64,000 nt of DNA from Hyphomonas sp. (GTDB lineage: Bacteria > Pseudomonadota > Alphaproteobacteria > Caulobacterales > Hyphomonadaceae). The translations under genes were made by a program, and so were the position numbers. Under the pieces are notes generated by a model, which did not search any database, was not told the origin of the DNA, and saw nothing but the letters and a program-made list of their open reading frames with translations. The first letter of the stretch is position 1, and each line of letters starts with the position of its first letter. Shown here piece after piece: positions 22,641 to 33,331 of this stretch. The DNA lies in NCBI RefSeq assembly GCF_017792385.1, contig NZ_CP051230.1:1922001-1986000 (forward strand). Reading direction: 5' to 3'.

Positions 22641-24536
22641 ATGAGTTCCTCTGTCCGCATCCCTGATGGCTTTGTCGATGAGCTGAAGGCCCGCATCCGG
22701 CCATCGGATGTGATCGGCCGCAAGGTGAAGCTGACGAAGAAGGGCAAGGAATGGGTCGGCCTGTCGCCATTCACGAATGAGAAGACGCCGAGCTTCTACG
22801 TCAATGACCAGAAGCGCATCTTCAAATGCTTTTCGTCCGGCATGGGCGGGGACGTGATCAGCTTCATCATGGAGACCGAGCGCCTGTCCTTCATGGAAGC
22901 GGTGGAGAAGCTGGCCGAAGAGGCGGGCATGGAACTGCCCAAGGCCGATCCGCGCGCCGCAGAGGCCTATGATCATCGCAAGCGGTTGCAGGAAGTCTGC
23001 GAAGCGGCAGCGGCCTATTTCGAGGAGCGCCTGCAGTCGTCGGAAGGCAGCGCCGCGCGCGACTATCTCGAGGGCAGGGGGCTCAAGCCGCTCGCCTGGA
23101 AACGTCATCGGCTCGGCTATGCGCCGGATGACTGGCGCAAGACGATCAACCACCTGAAATCCGAGGGTTTCACGCAGGCGGAAATCCTGGAGGCCGGCCT
23201 GGCAAAGGAAAGCGACCGGGGCGGAGAGCCCTATGATGCGTTCCGCGGGCGGCTGATGTTCCCGATTCCCGACAGCCGGGGCGGTATCATTGCCTTCGGC
23301 GGCCGGGGCCTGACCCCGGATGCCAAGCCCAAATACCTGAACTCCGGCGACACGCCGCTCTTCCACAAATCCCGCGTGCTGTATCGCTACAAGGCGGCGC
23401 GTGAAGCGCTGGGCCATGGCGAAGACGGCGGCTTGATCGTCTGCGAAGGCTATATGGACGCCATTGCGCTGACAGAGGCGGGCTTCGGCCAGGCGGTGGC
23501 GCCGCTCGGCACGGCGCTGACCGAAGAGCAAATCAGCCTGTTGTGGCGGGCCGGACCGGAGCCGGTCCTGTGCTTCGATGGCGACCGTGCCGGACTGGGC
23601 GCGGCCTATCGCGCGGTGGACCGGGCCCTGCCGCATGTCGAGCCCGGCCGGTCCCTGTTCTTCGTACTGCTGCCGGACGGCATGGATCCCGACGATCTGA
23701 TCCGCGAGCGCGGACCGGCAGCCATGGGAGAGGCGCTCGAGGCGCGGATTGCCCTGTCGGAACTCTTGTGGCTGCGGGAGCGCGATGCCGAACCGCTGGA
23801 CACGCCGGAGCGCCAGGCGGGGCTGGAGGCGCGGCTGATGCAGGCCGCCGCCCAGATCCGGCATCCCGGCGTGAAGGCGGCCTATGAGCGCGATTTGCGC
23901 GCGCGCATGCGCGACCATTTCTGGCAGATCCGGCAGGCCAAGCGGCAAGGCGGATTTACCAAGGGCAAGCCCGGCGGACGGGGGCCGGGGATGGGCGCAC
24001 AGGCCGGACTGCCCACACAGGCCAGCGGCCGCCAGAACCCCGGCATGCTCCTGCTGATGCAGGCCATCGCCAATCCGGACATCCTGTCGGGCATGGAGGA
24101 AACGCTGATCGCGGCGGATTTCCGGAATGAGACGTCCAATCGGCTGCGGGACGTGATCGTGGATTTCCTGATTGATGACCGCGACCTGACCTTCGAGGCG
24201 GTGGTCGACGAGCTGAGGCGGGAGGGGCATGAGGCGGACCTGTCCCATATCGATGTGTCCCGCATATCCCGGATTCGCACCGACGAGCCGGCCTACCGGT
24301 CCTGGAAGGCTGCGGTGGAGGTCTTCATTCCGGTGGAAACCGCCCCATCTGCGGATGACGAAGTGCGGCGTCTCAAGCTGAAACGCCGTCTCGTTGCCGA
24401 GCGCCGCAAGGCGCATGAGGAGCGCATCCTCGTCGACCAGCAGGAGAAGGCGATGGGCAAGGCCAATATCGGCGATTTCTGGAAACAGTTCGAAGCCAAG
24501 AACCCCTGGTTCAAGTCAGACGGGTCCGGGAATTAG
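22641..24536 (+). CDS. dnaG: DNA primase
   Basis: Makes RNA primers for replication. The 631-residue protein starts MSSSVRIPDGFVDELKARIRPSDVIG, followed by the zinc-binding-domain region, the RNA-polymerase domain with TOPRIM (GGLIVCEGYMDAIAL, VLCFDGDRAGLGAAYRA, LPDGMDPDDLI), and a C-terminal helicase-interacting domain (from about residue 470). The usual CHC2 ligands C-x2-H...C-x2-C appear as S42, T45, C63 and S66, so only one is kept. Located upstream of rpoD in the classic macromolecular-synthesis order. ATG 22641 agrees with the family start. Confidence 0.97.
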   Translation: MSSSVRIPDGFVDELKARIRPSDVIGRKVKLTKKGKEWVGLSPFTNEKTPSFYVNDQKRIFKCFSSGMGGDVISFIMETERLSFMEAVEKLAEEAGMELPKADPRAAEAYDHRKRLQEVCEAAAAYFEERLQSSEGSAARDYLEGRGLKPLAWKRHRLGYAPDDWRKTINHLKSEGFTQAEILEAGLAKESDRGGEPYDAFRGRLMFPIPDSRGGIIAFGGRGLTPDAKPKYLNSGDTPLFHKSRVLYRYKAAREALGHGEDGGLIVCEGYMDAIALTEAGFGQAVAPLGTALTEEQISLLWRAGPEPVLCFDGDRAGLGAAYRAVDRALPHVEPGRSLFFVLLPDGMDPDDLIRERGPAAMGEALEARIALSELLWLRERDAEPLDTPERQAGLEARLMQAAAQIRHPGVKAAYERDLRARMRDHFWQIRQAKRQGGFTKGKPGGRGPGMGAQAGLPTQASGRQNPGMLLLMQAIANPDILSGMEETLIAADFRNETSNRLRDVIVDFLIDDRDLTFEAVVDELRREGHEADLSHIDVSRISRIRTDEPAYRSWKAAVEVFIPVETAPSADDEVRRLKLKRRLVAERRKAHEERILVDQQEKAMGKANIGDFWKQFEAKNPWFKSDGSGN

Positions 24537-24950
24537 TCACAGGGGCCCCAAACACAGAAATCCCTATTGACCGCTACGCAAACAGTGCCCATTTACAGTA
24601 TCTTGGGAACATGTGCGCTGCCAAACTGCTCAAACACTCACCTGCGACGCCTCTGAACGCGGTCCGAGGACCCGAGGCAAAGGAACGGCCAAAGGCCTTC
24701 GAGCAATCCATGGCAGCCGGACGTTCGCACGAGGCTGGTCCTGACTCTGGCACGGAAGATGCTGCGAGTGAGGGATCGACCCTGTTGCCATGCATATGGC
24801 ACAGGCGTCATCAGTCCGTTGAGAACCGGACGGCCCGACGGGGCCGCATGAACGAGGCAGCAGGAAGAGTCGGCGAAAGCTAACAGGGCAGGCAATAATT
24901 CGGGAGGGGTCCCCGGCAGGCGCAGCCGGTCCCTCACAGGAGAGAATTGA
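24537..24950 (+). other. Intergenic leader region of rpoD
   Basis: About 410 bases with no supported gene; frames of 70-90 codons on both strands have compositions unlike neighbouring proteins. It must contain the rpoD promoter(s). TTGACC at 24567-24572 with TACAGT at 24594-24599 is visible, but the 21-base spacing is too long for a good sigma-70 promoter. The last part (24935-24950) gives the ribosome-binding site CAGGAGAG before ATG 24951. Confidence 0.6.
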
Positions 24951-26906
<1,956 letters not shown>

Positions 26907-26931
26907 GGCTTCAGGCAATCAGAATGAAAAG

Positions 26932-26958
26932 AGGCGGCTATTGAGGCCGCCTTTTTTT
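26932..26958 (+). terminator. Rho-independent terminator of rpoD
   Basis: AGGCGGC-tattgag-GCCGCCT followed by a run of T, 26 bases after the rpoD stop codon. Confidence 0.92.
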
Positions 26959-27008
26959 GTTTGTCCGTGGCTCCCGCAACCAGAGCGCCAGGCTCGCAAG
27001 TGCGGCGG

Positions 27009-27037
27009 TTGACAAACTTTGCCAAAGTGCCCAAATT
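27009..27037 (+). promoter_or_regulatory. Promoter/operator of the parDE module
   Basis: TTGACA (27009-27014) is followed 2 bases later by a perfect 13-base dyad ACTTTG-c-CAAAGT (27016-27028). A weak -10 CAAATT would sit at 27032-27037, 17 bases after the -35. A dyad between the promoter boxes is where ParD-type antitoxins bind to repress their own operon. Confidence 0.55.
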
Positions 27038-27059
27038 TTTCATTTGAAGGAGCAAGCCC

Positions 27060-27299
27060 ATGGCGACGATGAACATTTCCCTGCCACAGCAGATGAAGGA
27101 TTGGGTCGAATCCCAGACGGCCGACGGCAAGTATGCAAACTCATCCGACTATGTTCGTGACCTGATCCGGCGAGATGCGGAGAAGCGCGCGAAAATTACC
27201 GCTATGGAAGAGCGCGTGGACGAGGCTTATGCCAGCGGTTTCTCCGGCAAGTCGATCAAGGAGGTCATGGCGGACAGCTGGAAGGCTGCGCAGTCGTGA
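27060..27299 (+). CDS. parD: Type II antitoxin, ParD/CopG family
   Basis: A 79-residue ribbon-helix-helix antitoxin: the beta strand MATMNISLPQQMKDWVESQ, then YANSSDYVRDLIRRDAEKR, and a flexible C-terminal helix (EERVDEAYASGFSGKSIKEVMADSW) that would wrap the toxin. It neutralises the downstream ParE and probably represses the operon through the dyad at 27016-27028. GAAGGAG lies 8 bases before ATG. The stop overlaps the toxin start (GTGA). Confidence 0.93.
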   Translation: MATMNISLPQQMKDWVESQTADGKYANSSDYVRDLIRRDAEKRAKITAMEERVDEAYASGFSGKSIKEVMADSWKAAQS

Positions 27300-27580
27300 A
27301 GATTGACTTCTCGCACGCAGCGGAAGCAGACATCGCACACATCAACAGGGAAGGTATCCGCCTATTCGGCGTGAAGCAGGCGCAAGCCTATGCGCAAGGT
27401 CTTGCCCATGCTTTTGAGCTGCTAGCAGAGTTTCCACTAGCCAATCCCGAGAGAACGTATATGCGCAGGCCCATTCGCGCGCATACTTACGGCGCCCATG
27501 TGATCATTTATACGATTGAGGACGATACGGTCCTTGTGCTCCGTATCCGTCAAGGGCGCGAAGACTGGCAGGATGAATGA
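27296..27580 (+). CDS. parE: Type II toxin, ParE/RelE family
   Basis: A 94-residue toxin of the RelE/ParE fold. It shows the family's opening strand and helices (MKIDFSHAAEADIAHINREGIRLFG), the mid-helix AYAQGLAHAFELLAEFPLANPER, and closing strands YGAHVIIYTIEDDTVLVLRIRQGREDW. ParE members inhibit DNA gyrase, but the target cannot be told from sequence. GTG start within the antitoxin stop (GTGA), so synthesis is coupled. The pair sits directly after rpoD's terminator. Confidence 0.93.
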   Translation: MKIDFSHAAEADIAHINREGIRLFGVKQAQAYAQGLAHAFELLAEFPLANPERTYMRRPIRAHTYGAHVIIYTIEDDTVLVLRIRQGREDWQDE

Positions 27581-27601
27581 GCTGCGAGCCGGGCTCGCAG
27601 C
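27581..27601. terminator. Hairpin between convergent parE and metY
   Basis: Perfect 9-bp stem GCTGCGAGC-cgg-GCTCGCAGC starting right after the parE stop. Neither side has a proper T-run, so termination efficiency is uncertain; it may act in both directions. Confidence 0.5.
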
Positions 27602-27610
27602 TCGTATTAT

Positions 27611-28894
27611 TCAGGCCTTCAGCGCCTGGTCCAGGTCCGCGATCAGATCGTCGGCGTCTTCGATGCCGATGGACAGGCGGACCGTGTCGGGGGCCGCGCC
27701 GGCGGCGATCTGCTGGGCCTGAGTCAGCTGGCGGTGTGTGGTCGAGGCCGGGTGGATGACCAGGCTGCGCGCGTCGCCAAGGTTTGCCACATGGCTGAAC
27801 AGGTTCAGCGCGCCGACAAATTTGGTGCAGCCCTCATAGCCGTCCTTCAACTGGACTGTAAACAGGGCCCCTGCGCCTTTCGGGCAGATCTTCGGAACGC
27901 GGTCCTTGTAGGGCGAGGAGTCCAGCCCGGCATAGGTGACGCCCGCCACGGCGTCATGGCTTTCCAGCCAGGCGGCAATCTTCTTCGCATTCGCGACATG
28001 CTTTTCCATCCGCATGGAGAGCGTCTCGATGCCCATCAGTGTGTAATGCGCCGCCTGCGGGTTCAGCGTCATGCCGAGGTCGCGCAGGCCGATGGCGATG
28101 CCGTGAAAGGTGAAGGCCGCCGGGCCGAACGTTTCATGGAAATTCAGGCCGTGATAGGCCGGTTCCGGCTGGGAGAGGGACGGGAACTTGTCCGAGGCGG
28201 ACCAGTCGAACTTGCCGGAGTCGACCACCACGCCGCCGGTGACCGTGCCATTGCCGGTCATGTATTTGGTCAGCGAGTGCACGACCAGCGTCGCGCCATG
28301 TTCGATCGGGCGGCAGAGATAGGGCGTGGCTGTCGTATTGTCGACGATCAGCGGGATGCCCGCGCCGTCGGCGATTTTAGCGATGGCGTCGAGGTCGGTG
28401 ATGTAGCCGCCCGGATTGGCGATGGTCTCGCAGAAGATGGCGCGCGTATCATCATTGATCGCGGCCTTCACGGCGTCCAGATCATCAAAGTCCACAAAGG
28501 TGCAGGACCAGCCGAAGCGTTTGAAGGTCTGGCTGAACTGCGTGATCGTGCCGCCATAGAGGCGCGTGGAGGCGACGATGTTGCGGCCCGGAGCCATAAG
28601 CGGGAAGAGGGCCATGATCTGGGCTGCGTGCCCCGACGAGCAGCAGACGGCGCCAGCCCCGCCCTCAAGGGCCGCGATCCGGTCGCCCAACGCGCCAACG
28701 GTCGGGTTGGTCAGGCGGGAATAGATATAGCCGACTTCCTGGAGGCCGAAGAGGGCCGCCGCATGGTCCGCGTCGCGGAACACATAGGCAGTCGTCTGGT
28801 AGATCGGCACCTGGCGGGCGCCGGTGGCCGGATCCGGGTTTGCTCCGGCATGAATCTGCAGGGTGTCGAACCCCATTGGCTTGCCGTCGGTCAT
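27611..28894 (-). CDS. metY: O-acetylhomoserine aminocarboxypropyltransferase (O-acetylhomoserine sulfhydrylase)
   Basis: PLP enzyme that makes homocysteine (or methionine) from O-acetylhomoserine and sulfide (or methanethiol). The 427-residue protein has the Cys/Met-metabolism fold with QIHAGANPDPATGARQVPIYQTTAYVF, YSRLTNPTVGALGDRIAALEGG, CSSGHAAQ, and the PLP lysine in HSLTKYMTGNG. The long insert NFHETFGPAAFTFHGIAIGLRDLG is typical of MetY rather than MetB/MetC. It lies 47 bases downstream of the metalloprotease gene on the same strand. No SAM riboswitch was found in front of it. Confidence 0.93.
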   Translation of the reverse strand: MTDGKPMGFDTLQIHAGANPDPATGARQVPIYQTTAYVFRDADHAAALFGLQEVGYIYSRLTNPTVGALGDRIAALEGGAGAVCCSSGHAAQIMALFPLMAPGRNIVASTRLYGGTITQFSQTFKRFGWSCTFVDFDDLDAVKAAINDDTRAIFCETIANPGGYITDLDAIAKIADGAGIPLIVDNTTATPYLCRPIEHGATLVVHSLTKYMTGNGTVTGGVVVDSGKFDWSASDKFPSLSQPEPAYHGLNFHETFGPAAFTFHGIAIGLRDLGMTLNPQAAHYTLMGIETLSMRMEKHVANAKKIAAWLESHDAVAGVTYAGLDSSPYKDRVPKICPKGAGALFTVQLKDGYEGCTKFVGALNLFSHVANLGDARSLVIHPASTTHRQLTQAQQIAAGAAPDTVRLSIGIEDADDLIADLDQALKA

Positions 28895-28941
28895 CGCGGC
28901 GTCTCCCTTCCTGTCTCGGCCCGCCGCCGAAACGGATGGGC

Positions 28942-29778
28942 TCAGTTGAACGTGTCACACTGGCGTGGATCGCCGGTCTGATAGCCGCGGCTTAGCCATT
29001 CCATGCGCTGTTCGGCAGAGCCGTGCGTGAACGCTTCCGGGGTGACGCGGCCCTGGGAGCGTTTCTGCAGCATGTCATCGCCAATGGCATTGGCCGTTTT
29101 CAGCCCTTCTTCCATGTCGCCGCGTTCCAGCGCAACCCTTCCGTTCGATGCCGTGGCGGCATGCGCGGCCCAGACCCCGGCATAGCAGTCCGCCTGCAGT
29201 TCCAGCGCGACGGAATATTTGTTGGCCTCGGCCTGGCTTTTGGCCCGCTGCTGGGCCTGGCGCACCTGCTGGGACGCGCCGGTAAGGGTTTGAACATGAT
29301 GGCCAAATTCGTGCGCGATGACATAGGCGCGGGCGAAATCCGCGCCGGATGCGCCGAGTTGGGTCTCCATCTGCTGCCAGAAGGACAGGTCCAGATAGAT
29401 GGTCTGGTCGGCCGGGCAGTAGAAGGGGCCCATGGCGGCCTGGCCATAGCCGCAGCCCGTTCCGGTGCCTTGCGTGTAGATGACGACATTCGGTTTCCGG
29501 TAGCCATCATACAGGCCCGCCCAGACATCGTTTACATTCGTGCCGACCACGTCGACGAACTGGCCAGCCTCGTCTTCCGGGGTTCCGACGTCTCCTGATT
29601 GCTGCTGGCTGGACATGCCGCTGCCGGCCTCGAGCAGAGGCTGGGGGTCAATGCCCAGGAAATAGGATACAACCAGCGCGATCAGGACAAACCCGATGCC
29701 GCCGCCTGCCAGCTTGCCGCCGCTCATGCCGCGCCGGTCTTCGACGTTTCCGCCCCTGCGTCCACCTTTCCAGCGCAT
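28942..29778 (-). CDS. Neutral zinc metallopeptidase (YpfJ / KPN_02809 family)
   Basis: A 278-residue protein: glycine/arginine-rich start, one transmembrane helix (GGGIGFVLIALVVSYFLGI, about residues 25-43), and a periplasmic peptidase domain. Family marks: TPEDEAGQFVDVVGTNVNDVWAGLYDGYRKPNVVIYTQGTGTGCGYGQAAMGPFYCPADQTIYLDLSFWQQM, then the zinc motif AHEFGHHVQ. RWLSRGYQTGDPRQCDTFN ends the protein. Physiological substrate unknown. Confidence 0.92.
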   Translation of the reverse strand: MRWKGGRRGGNVEDRRGMSGGKLAGGGIGFVLIALVVSYFLGIDPQPLLEAGSGMSSQQQSGDVGTPEDEAGQFVDVVGTNVNDVWAGLYDGYRKPNVVIYTQGTGTGCGYGQAAMGPFYCPADQTIYLDLSFWQQMETQLGASGADFARAYVIAHEFGHHVQTLTGASQQVRQAQQRAKSQAEANKYSVALELQADCYAGVWAAHAATASNGRVALERGDMEEGLKTANAIGDDMLQKRSQGRVTPEAFTHGSAEQRMEWLSRGYQTGDPRQCDTFN

Positions 29779-29901
29779 GTCCCACCTCCGTCATGCCGAT
29801 TGATACAAGTCATGTCTGAAATACAGGCTGGCGCCCGCACCGTCACCCCGCAATGGCAGGCTGTGATTGCCCGGTGCGGGGCGAGCCTGTAAGCGAGATG
29901 C

Positions 29902-30321
29902 ATGCAGACCCAACTCACGATACAGAGCCGTGGTTCCGGCCTCTACGAATTTACCGGCGAGGCGGCTGGTTTTGTGTCCGGGCAGGGGGATGGTCTCCTC
30001 ACCCTGTTCTGCCAGCACACCTCCTGTTCCTTGCTGGTCCAGGAGAATGCGGACCCGGACGTTCAACAGGACCTGCAGGCCTTTTTCCGCCGGCTCGTGC
30101 CGCATGCCGATGATCCGTCCATGGGGTATCTGGTGCATCGCACCGAAGGGCCGGACGACATGCCGGCGCATATCAAGGCCGCGCTGACCCAATCCTCCCT
30201 GTCCATCCCGGTTTCCGGCGGACGCTTGGCATTGGGTACCTGGCAGGGACTCTACCTGTTCGAACATCGCGACGCCCCGCACACACGTCGCATTGTGGCG
30301 CATTTTCTCGCGTCAGGCTGA
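29902..30321 (+). CDS. YjbQ family protein (UPF0047)
   Basis: A 139-residue beta-barrel-like protein. LLTLFCQHTSCSLLVQENADPDVQQDLQAFFRRLVP and GYLVHRTEGPDDMPAHIKAALTQSSLSIPVSGGRLALGTWQGLYLFEHR contain the conserved HTS and GPDDMPAH...LGTWQGLYL motifs. E. coli YjbQ has weak thiamine-phosphate synthase activity, but the true role is uncertain. Its last 9 bases overlap the convergent quinone reductase gene. Confidence 0.93.
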   Translation: MQTQLTIQSRGSGLYEFTGEAAGFVSGQGDGLLTLFCQHTSCSLLVQENADPDVQQDLQAFFRRLVPHADDPSMGYLVHRTEGPDDMPAHIKAALTQSSLSIPVSGGRLALGTWQGLYLFEHRDAPHTRRIVAHFLASG

Positions 30322-30915
30322 ACCGTCAGCCCCAAAGGCATGCGCCAGATGGGCGTCAAAGCGCAGAAAGTCCCGGTCGATATCCGGAGCCTTCGACACA
30401 TCATGGGCGGCAAAACTGGGCATGGGCTGCATGCCGAAAAAGCGGAAGTTCAGGTGGACCGGCCACAGCAGGTCTTCCACGGAGCGACCTTCAAAAAAGG
30501 TCTGCGCCGGATCGTCAAAGGCCGAACGGGGGGCATTGAGGGTGAGCGACAGCATGTATCGCGTCCCGGTCATTCGGCCGCCGCTGCCATACTGGCGCGA
30601 CGCATCCTTGCGGCTGCGTCCGTCTCCCTTGGACAGGCGGCCATCCATGCCCGCGGTGTAGACCTCGTCGAGATACCGTTTCAGTGACCAGGGCAGGCCC
30701 ATTGAATTGAGCGGAAACTGGAACAGGATCACATCGGCCCAGACCTGGTTGTGTACTTCTTCTTCCGTGTCCCATCCATCTGCCACGCTTCTCAGGCGCA
30801 CGGTCCAGCCGGAGGCCGTGAAGAAATCCCGGGCGCGCTGGACAAAGGCGGCGTTCAAGCCGCCCGGTGATGTGGGAAAGGGCTGGTGGCCGTTGACGAT
30901 GAGGACATGAGGCAT
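30313..30915 (-). CDS. NAD(P)H quinone reductase, MdaB-like flavodoxin-fold protein
   Basis: A 200-residue FMN/FAD flavodoxin-fold enzyme reducing quinones by two electrons. It begins HVLIVNGHQPFPTSPGGLNAAF, then WADVILFQFPLNSMGLPWSLKRYLDEVYTAGM (the MdaB/Kef-type signature) and GTRYMLSLTLNAPRSAF. The start at MPHVLIVNG (30915) matches the fold; an upstream ATG at 30951 adds 12 residues. It lies tandem downstream of the flavin reductase gene at 31653, so the two redox proteins may be co-transcribed. Confidence 0.88.
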   Translation of the reverse strand: MPHVLIVNGHQPFPTSPGGLNAAFVQRARDFFTASGWTVRLRSVADGWDTEEEVHNQVWADVILFQFPLNSMGLPWSLKRYLDEVYTAGMDGRLSKGDGRSRKDASRQYGSGGRMTGTRYMLSLTLNAPRSAFDDPAQTFFEGRSVEDLLWPVHLNFRFFGMQPMPSFAAHDVSKAPDIDRDFLRFDAHLAHAFGADGSA

Positions 30916-30987
30916 GTCGGGCGGACTGGCATCGATCGGCCGGAATATCAAGTTCAGGGCCTTGTAAGCGTTGCTGACGCGCCGGGC

Positions 30988-31653
30988 TTATTCCTCGAAC
31001 GTGATGCCGTCAGCGTCCGCGCCGAGATCCTTCAGCGTCGCCTTGATGTCATCGATCATCTGGTCTGGTCCGCAGACATAGAAATTCTGGTCGAAGGATT
31101 TGACATGATGCTGCAGAAATCCCTTGTCGATCTTGCCGCGATTGAGCGGGGAGGACTCCTCACCCGTCACCGTCCAGATACAGGTAAGGCCAGGCATCGC
31201 CTCGAATTCATCCCGCAGAATGATGTCCTCTTCGGTCCTGTGTGAGGCGATCAGCGTGTGCCCGTCGAGGCGTCCGTCCGCGGCCAGCTTCCGCAGAATG
31301 GCGATGAAAGGGGTGACCCCTGCGCCCCCGGCAATGAACACGCCGGGGCCCTTATAGGTGATCGTGCCCCAGGACTCGTCGATCAGCAGCGCGTCGCCCG
31401 GCTGTGTGGACCAGAGCTGATGCGTGACGCCGTCATGATCATGATAGGATTTGATGGTGAATTCGAGCGTATCGGCGTCCGGGAGGGCCGTGAAGGTGAA
31501 GGGCCGCGTTTCCTCGCGCCAGCCTGCCTGGTCGAGCGCAACATCCGTGGCTTGTCCGGGCTCGAAGGAAAATCCGTCCGGTTTTTCGACCCGGTAACGC
31601 CGCACATCATGTGTGACGGGTTCGGTGTGGAGAATTTTGACGGATGTCGGCAT
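30988..31653 (-). CDS. Ferredoxin-NADP reductase-type FAD/NAD-binding oxidoreductase
   Basis: A 221-residue protein with an FAD-binding barrel (REETRPFTFTALPD has the RxFT flavin motif; FEPGQATDV before it) and an NAD(P) domain (VFIAGGAGVTPFIAILRKL, HRTEEDIILRDEF, FYVCGPDQMIDDI). No 2Fe-2S domain is attached, so it needs a separate electron acceptor. Possible partner is the quinone reductase 70 bases downstream; this is inference only. Confidence 0.9.
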   Translation of the reverse strand: MPTSVKILHTEPVTHDVRRYRVEKPDGFSFEPGQATDVALDQAGWREETRPFTFTALPDADTLEFTIKSYHDHDGVTHQLWSTQPGDALLIDESWGTITYKGPGVFIAGGAGVTPFIAILRKLAADGRLDGHTLIASHRTEEDIILRDEFEAMPGLTCIWTVTGEESSPLNRGKIDKGFLQHHVKSFDQNFYVCGPDQMIDDIKATLKDLGADADGITFEE

Positions 31654-31721
31654 GGGGCGCTCCTGAACTGGCTACGCTTCCATTGACGCTGCGGTCGCAG
31701 AATCGTTCCGATTATATGTGC

Positions 31722-33059
31722 CTAACCGCCCAGCGCTTTCCAGCGGACCATGGCCTCGCACACATTCTCGCCCTGGAAGGCCGCCTTGGCGCCGCCATTG
31801 AACTGGTCCGAGACGGACGCCGCCCACACCGCGGCAGAGGCGTCATAGGAGGTGAAGCCGATTTCGGACAGGCCACGTTCGATCCGGTTGCAGATCAGTC
31901 CCGCCACATCCTCGTCTGCCGAACTGTTGAGATAGGCAATCCGGTCCGCCAGGTCGAGGCGTGAAAAGATATAGTCATAGACGGTCAGGTCCTCGCCGAC
32001 ATCGAAGGCCAGAATGTCGCCCGAGGTGACGCCGGTATAGTCCGGGTACCCGGCATCGGACACGCCGGCCGTAAAGATCGAGGGGATCGGCTGGTCCAGA
32101 TAGACCGCCCATTGTCCGATGGCGCCCTTCTTGCGGGTGTCCTTGATGTCATTGGCGTCCGGCATCTGGGCCGAGACGACGAGGATCGGCTTGTCGGTCC
32201 AGGACTTCACGGAAAATGCGCTGACGGACTGCTCGGTGATCGACTGGCCGAACAGCGTGCTGGTCGACGTGTTCAGGAAGGTCGAGGCTTCCTGCATCAG
32301 GGGCGCGTTGAAATAGGTGACCAGGGTGGAGGTCGGCGCGATCAGATTTGCCGCCGTGGTCAGCGCCCCCATCACGTTTGCGCTGGCGGAGGATTCCTTT
32401 TCGTCCGACAGCTGAAGGCGGAATCGCGCCTCGATGGTGGTGTTCGGGCCGACCTTGAAATAGGGCGTTGCGTAGATCGACAGGCTCTCATTCGTGGTCC
32501 AGCTTTCGCCCTCCTGATTGTTCGAGGAGAAGGTGGAGGAGAACAACGCATTGGTGGCCGTGATGTCCGGCTTCGCAACGTCGAATTCGGCGATCAGCGT
32601 ACGCGTGATGCTGCGCGAGGACATCATCCGCGAGAGCCAGTTGCGGCTTTCCTTGTCGTAATTGCGCGCCTCGATTTCCTGGCTGCGCACGCCGGACATG
32701 ACGCCATCCATGTCATACGCGTCGGGTTTCAGCGTGACGATCTGGATCCGGGTGTAGCGATCCTGCAGCATGTCGCCGAATTCGGAATAGACGGCAGCCT
32801 CGTCAATGGCGACGTCGATATAGGGCAGGTAGTCCTTGGCCGGCACGGCGCCCCCGACCGACCGGCCGGTCGGCCGGTTCACCGTTGGCGTGGGCGCGCC
32901 GAGAAAGTCGTCATCACTGGGATTGGGGATGCCACGCACCGGCCCGGTCGGAGCAGGGGGCTGCGCGCCGGGGGGTGAGGAGGGCGCGGACGCCGGACTT
33001 GTGGCGCACCCCGCCAGCATCAGTGTTGCGACCAGTCCAGCTGCCGATGCCTGTTTCAT
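31722..33059 (-). CDS. Large lipoprotein of unknown function
   Basis: A 445-residue protein. The N-terminus MKQASAAGLVATLMLAGCATSP is a clear lipoprotein signal with LAGC lipobox (Cys18). A proline/serine-rich linker (about residues 20-65) follows, then a mixed alpha/beta domain without recognised motif. Segments such as TFSSNNQEGESWTTNESLSIYATPYFKVGPNTTIEARFRLQLSDEKES are strand-rich. Two cysteines near the C-terminus (LICNRIERG and ENVCEAMVRW) could pair. It is divergent from panD with about 270 bases between. Confidence 0.75.
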   Translation of the reverse strand: MKQASAAGLVATLMLAGCATSPASAPSSPPGAQPPAPTGPVRGIPNPSDDDFLGAPTPTVNRPTGRSVGGAVPAKDYLPYIDVAIDEAAVYSEFGDMLQDRYTRIQIVTLKPDAYDMDGVMSGVRSQEIEARNYDKESRNWLSRMMSSRSITRTLIAEFDVAKPDITATNALFSSTFSSNNQEGESWTTNESLSIYATPYFKVGPNTTIEARFRLQLSDEKESSASANVMGALTTAANLIAPTSTLVTYFNAPLMQEASTFLNTSTSTLFGQSITEQSVSAFSVKSWTDKPILVVSAQMPDANDIKDTRKKGAIGQWAVYLDQPIPSIFTAGVSDAGYPDYTGVTSGDILAFDVGEDLTVYDYIFSRLDLADRIAYLNSSADEDVAGLICNRIERGLSEIGFTSYDASAAVWAASVSDQFNGGAKAAFQGENVCEAMVRWKALGG

Positions 33060-33276
33060 TCCGATTGTCCCCTTCGTCTCTCCCCAGACTTACCAATTGT
33101 TAACAGACAGATTCCCCGAAGGCGAGCCATTGCGGGACAGTTTTCCCGGGTATGGGGCATCGGAGCGACGACATTTGCCCTGCGCGCGAAAACGTGACGA
33201 TCCTGCCGCCGATACCGCCTTTACTCGCCTATGTTGCGATGCAATAAGCCCTTGCGCAGCGGCGCAGCCCCTCTTA

Positions 33277-33295
33277 TATGCTCAATGTGAGCATA
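33277..33295. promoter_or_regulatory. Dyad upstream of panD
   Basis: Perfect 8-bp arms TATGCTCA-atg-TGAGCATA, 36 bases before the panD start. It could be an operator or a leader hairpin. The rest of the gap 33060-33331 shows nothing recognisable. Confidence 0.4.
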
Positions 33296-33331
33296 ATGCC
33301 GCGCCGATAATAAATCCGGGAGGATACATCC

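Noticed and set aside
24567..24599. TTGACC...TACAGT as the rpoD promoter
   Set aside because: Spacing of 21 bases is too long and the -10 box is weak; mentioned only as a possibility.
24611..24883. A 90-codon frame in the rpoD leader
   Set aside because: No ribosome-binding site, no similarity to a known family and an opposite-strand frame of equal quality; treated as leader.
28895..28960. A SAM-II riboswitch in front of metY
   Set aside because: The 47-base gap has none of the conserved SAM-II loop sequences, and it overlaps the end of the upstream gene.
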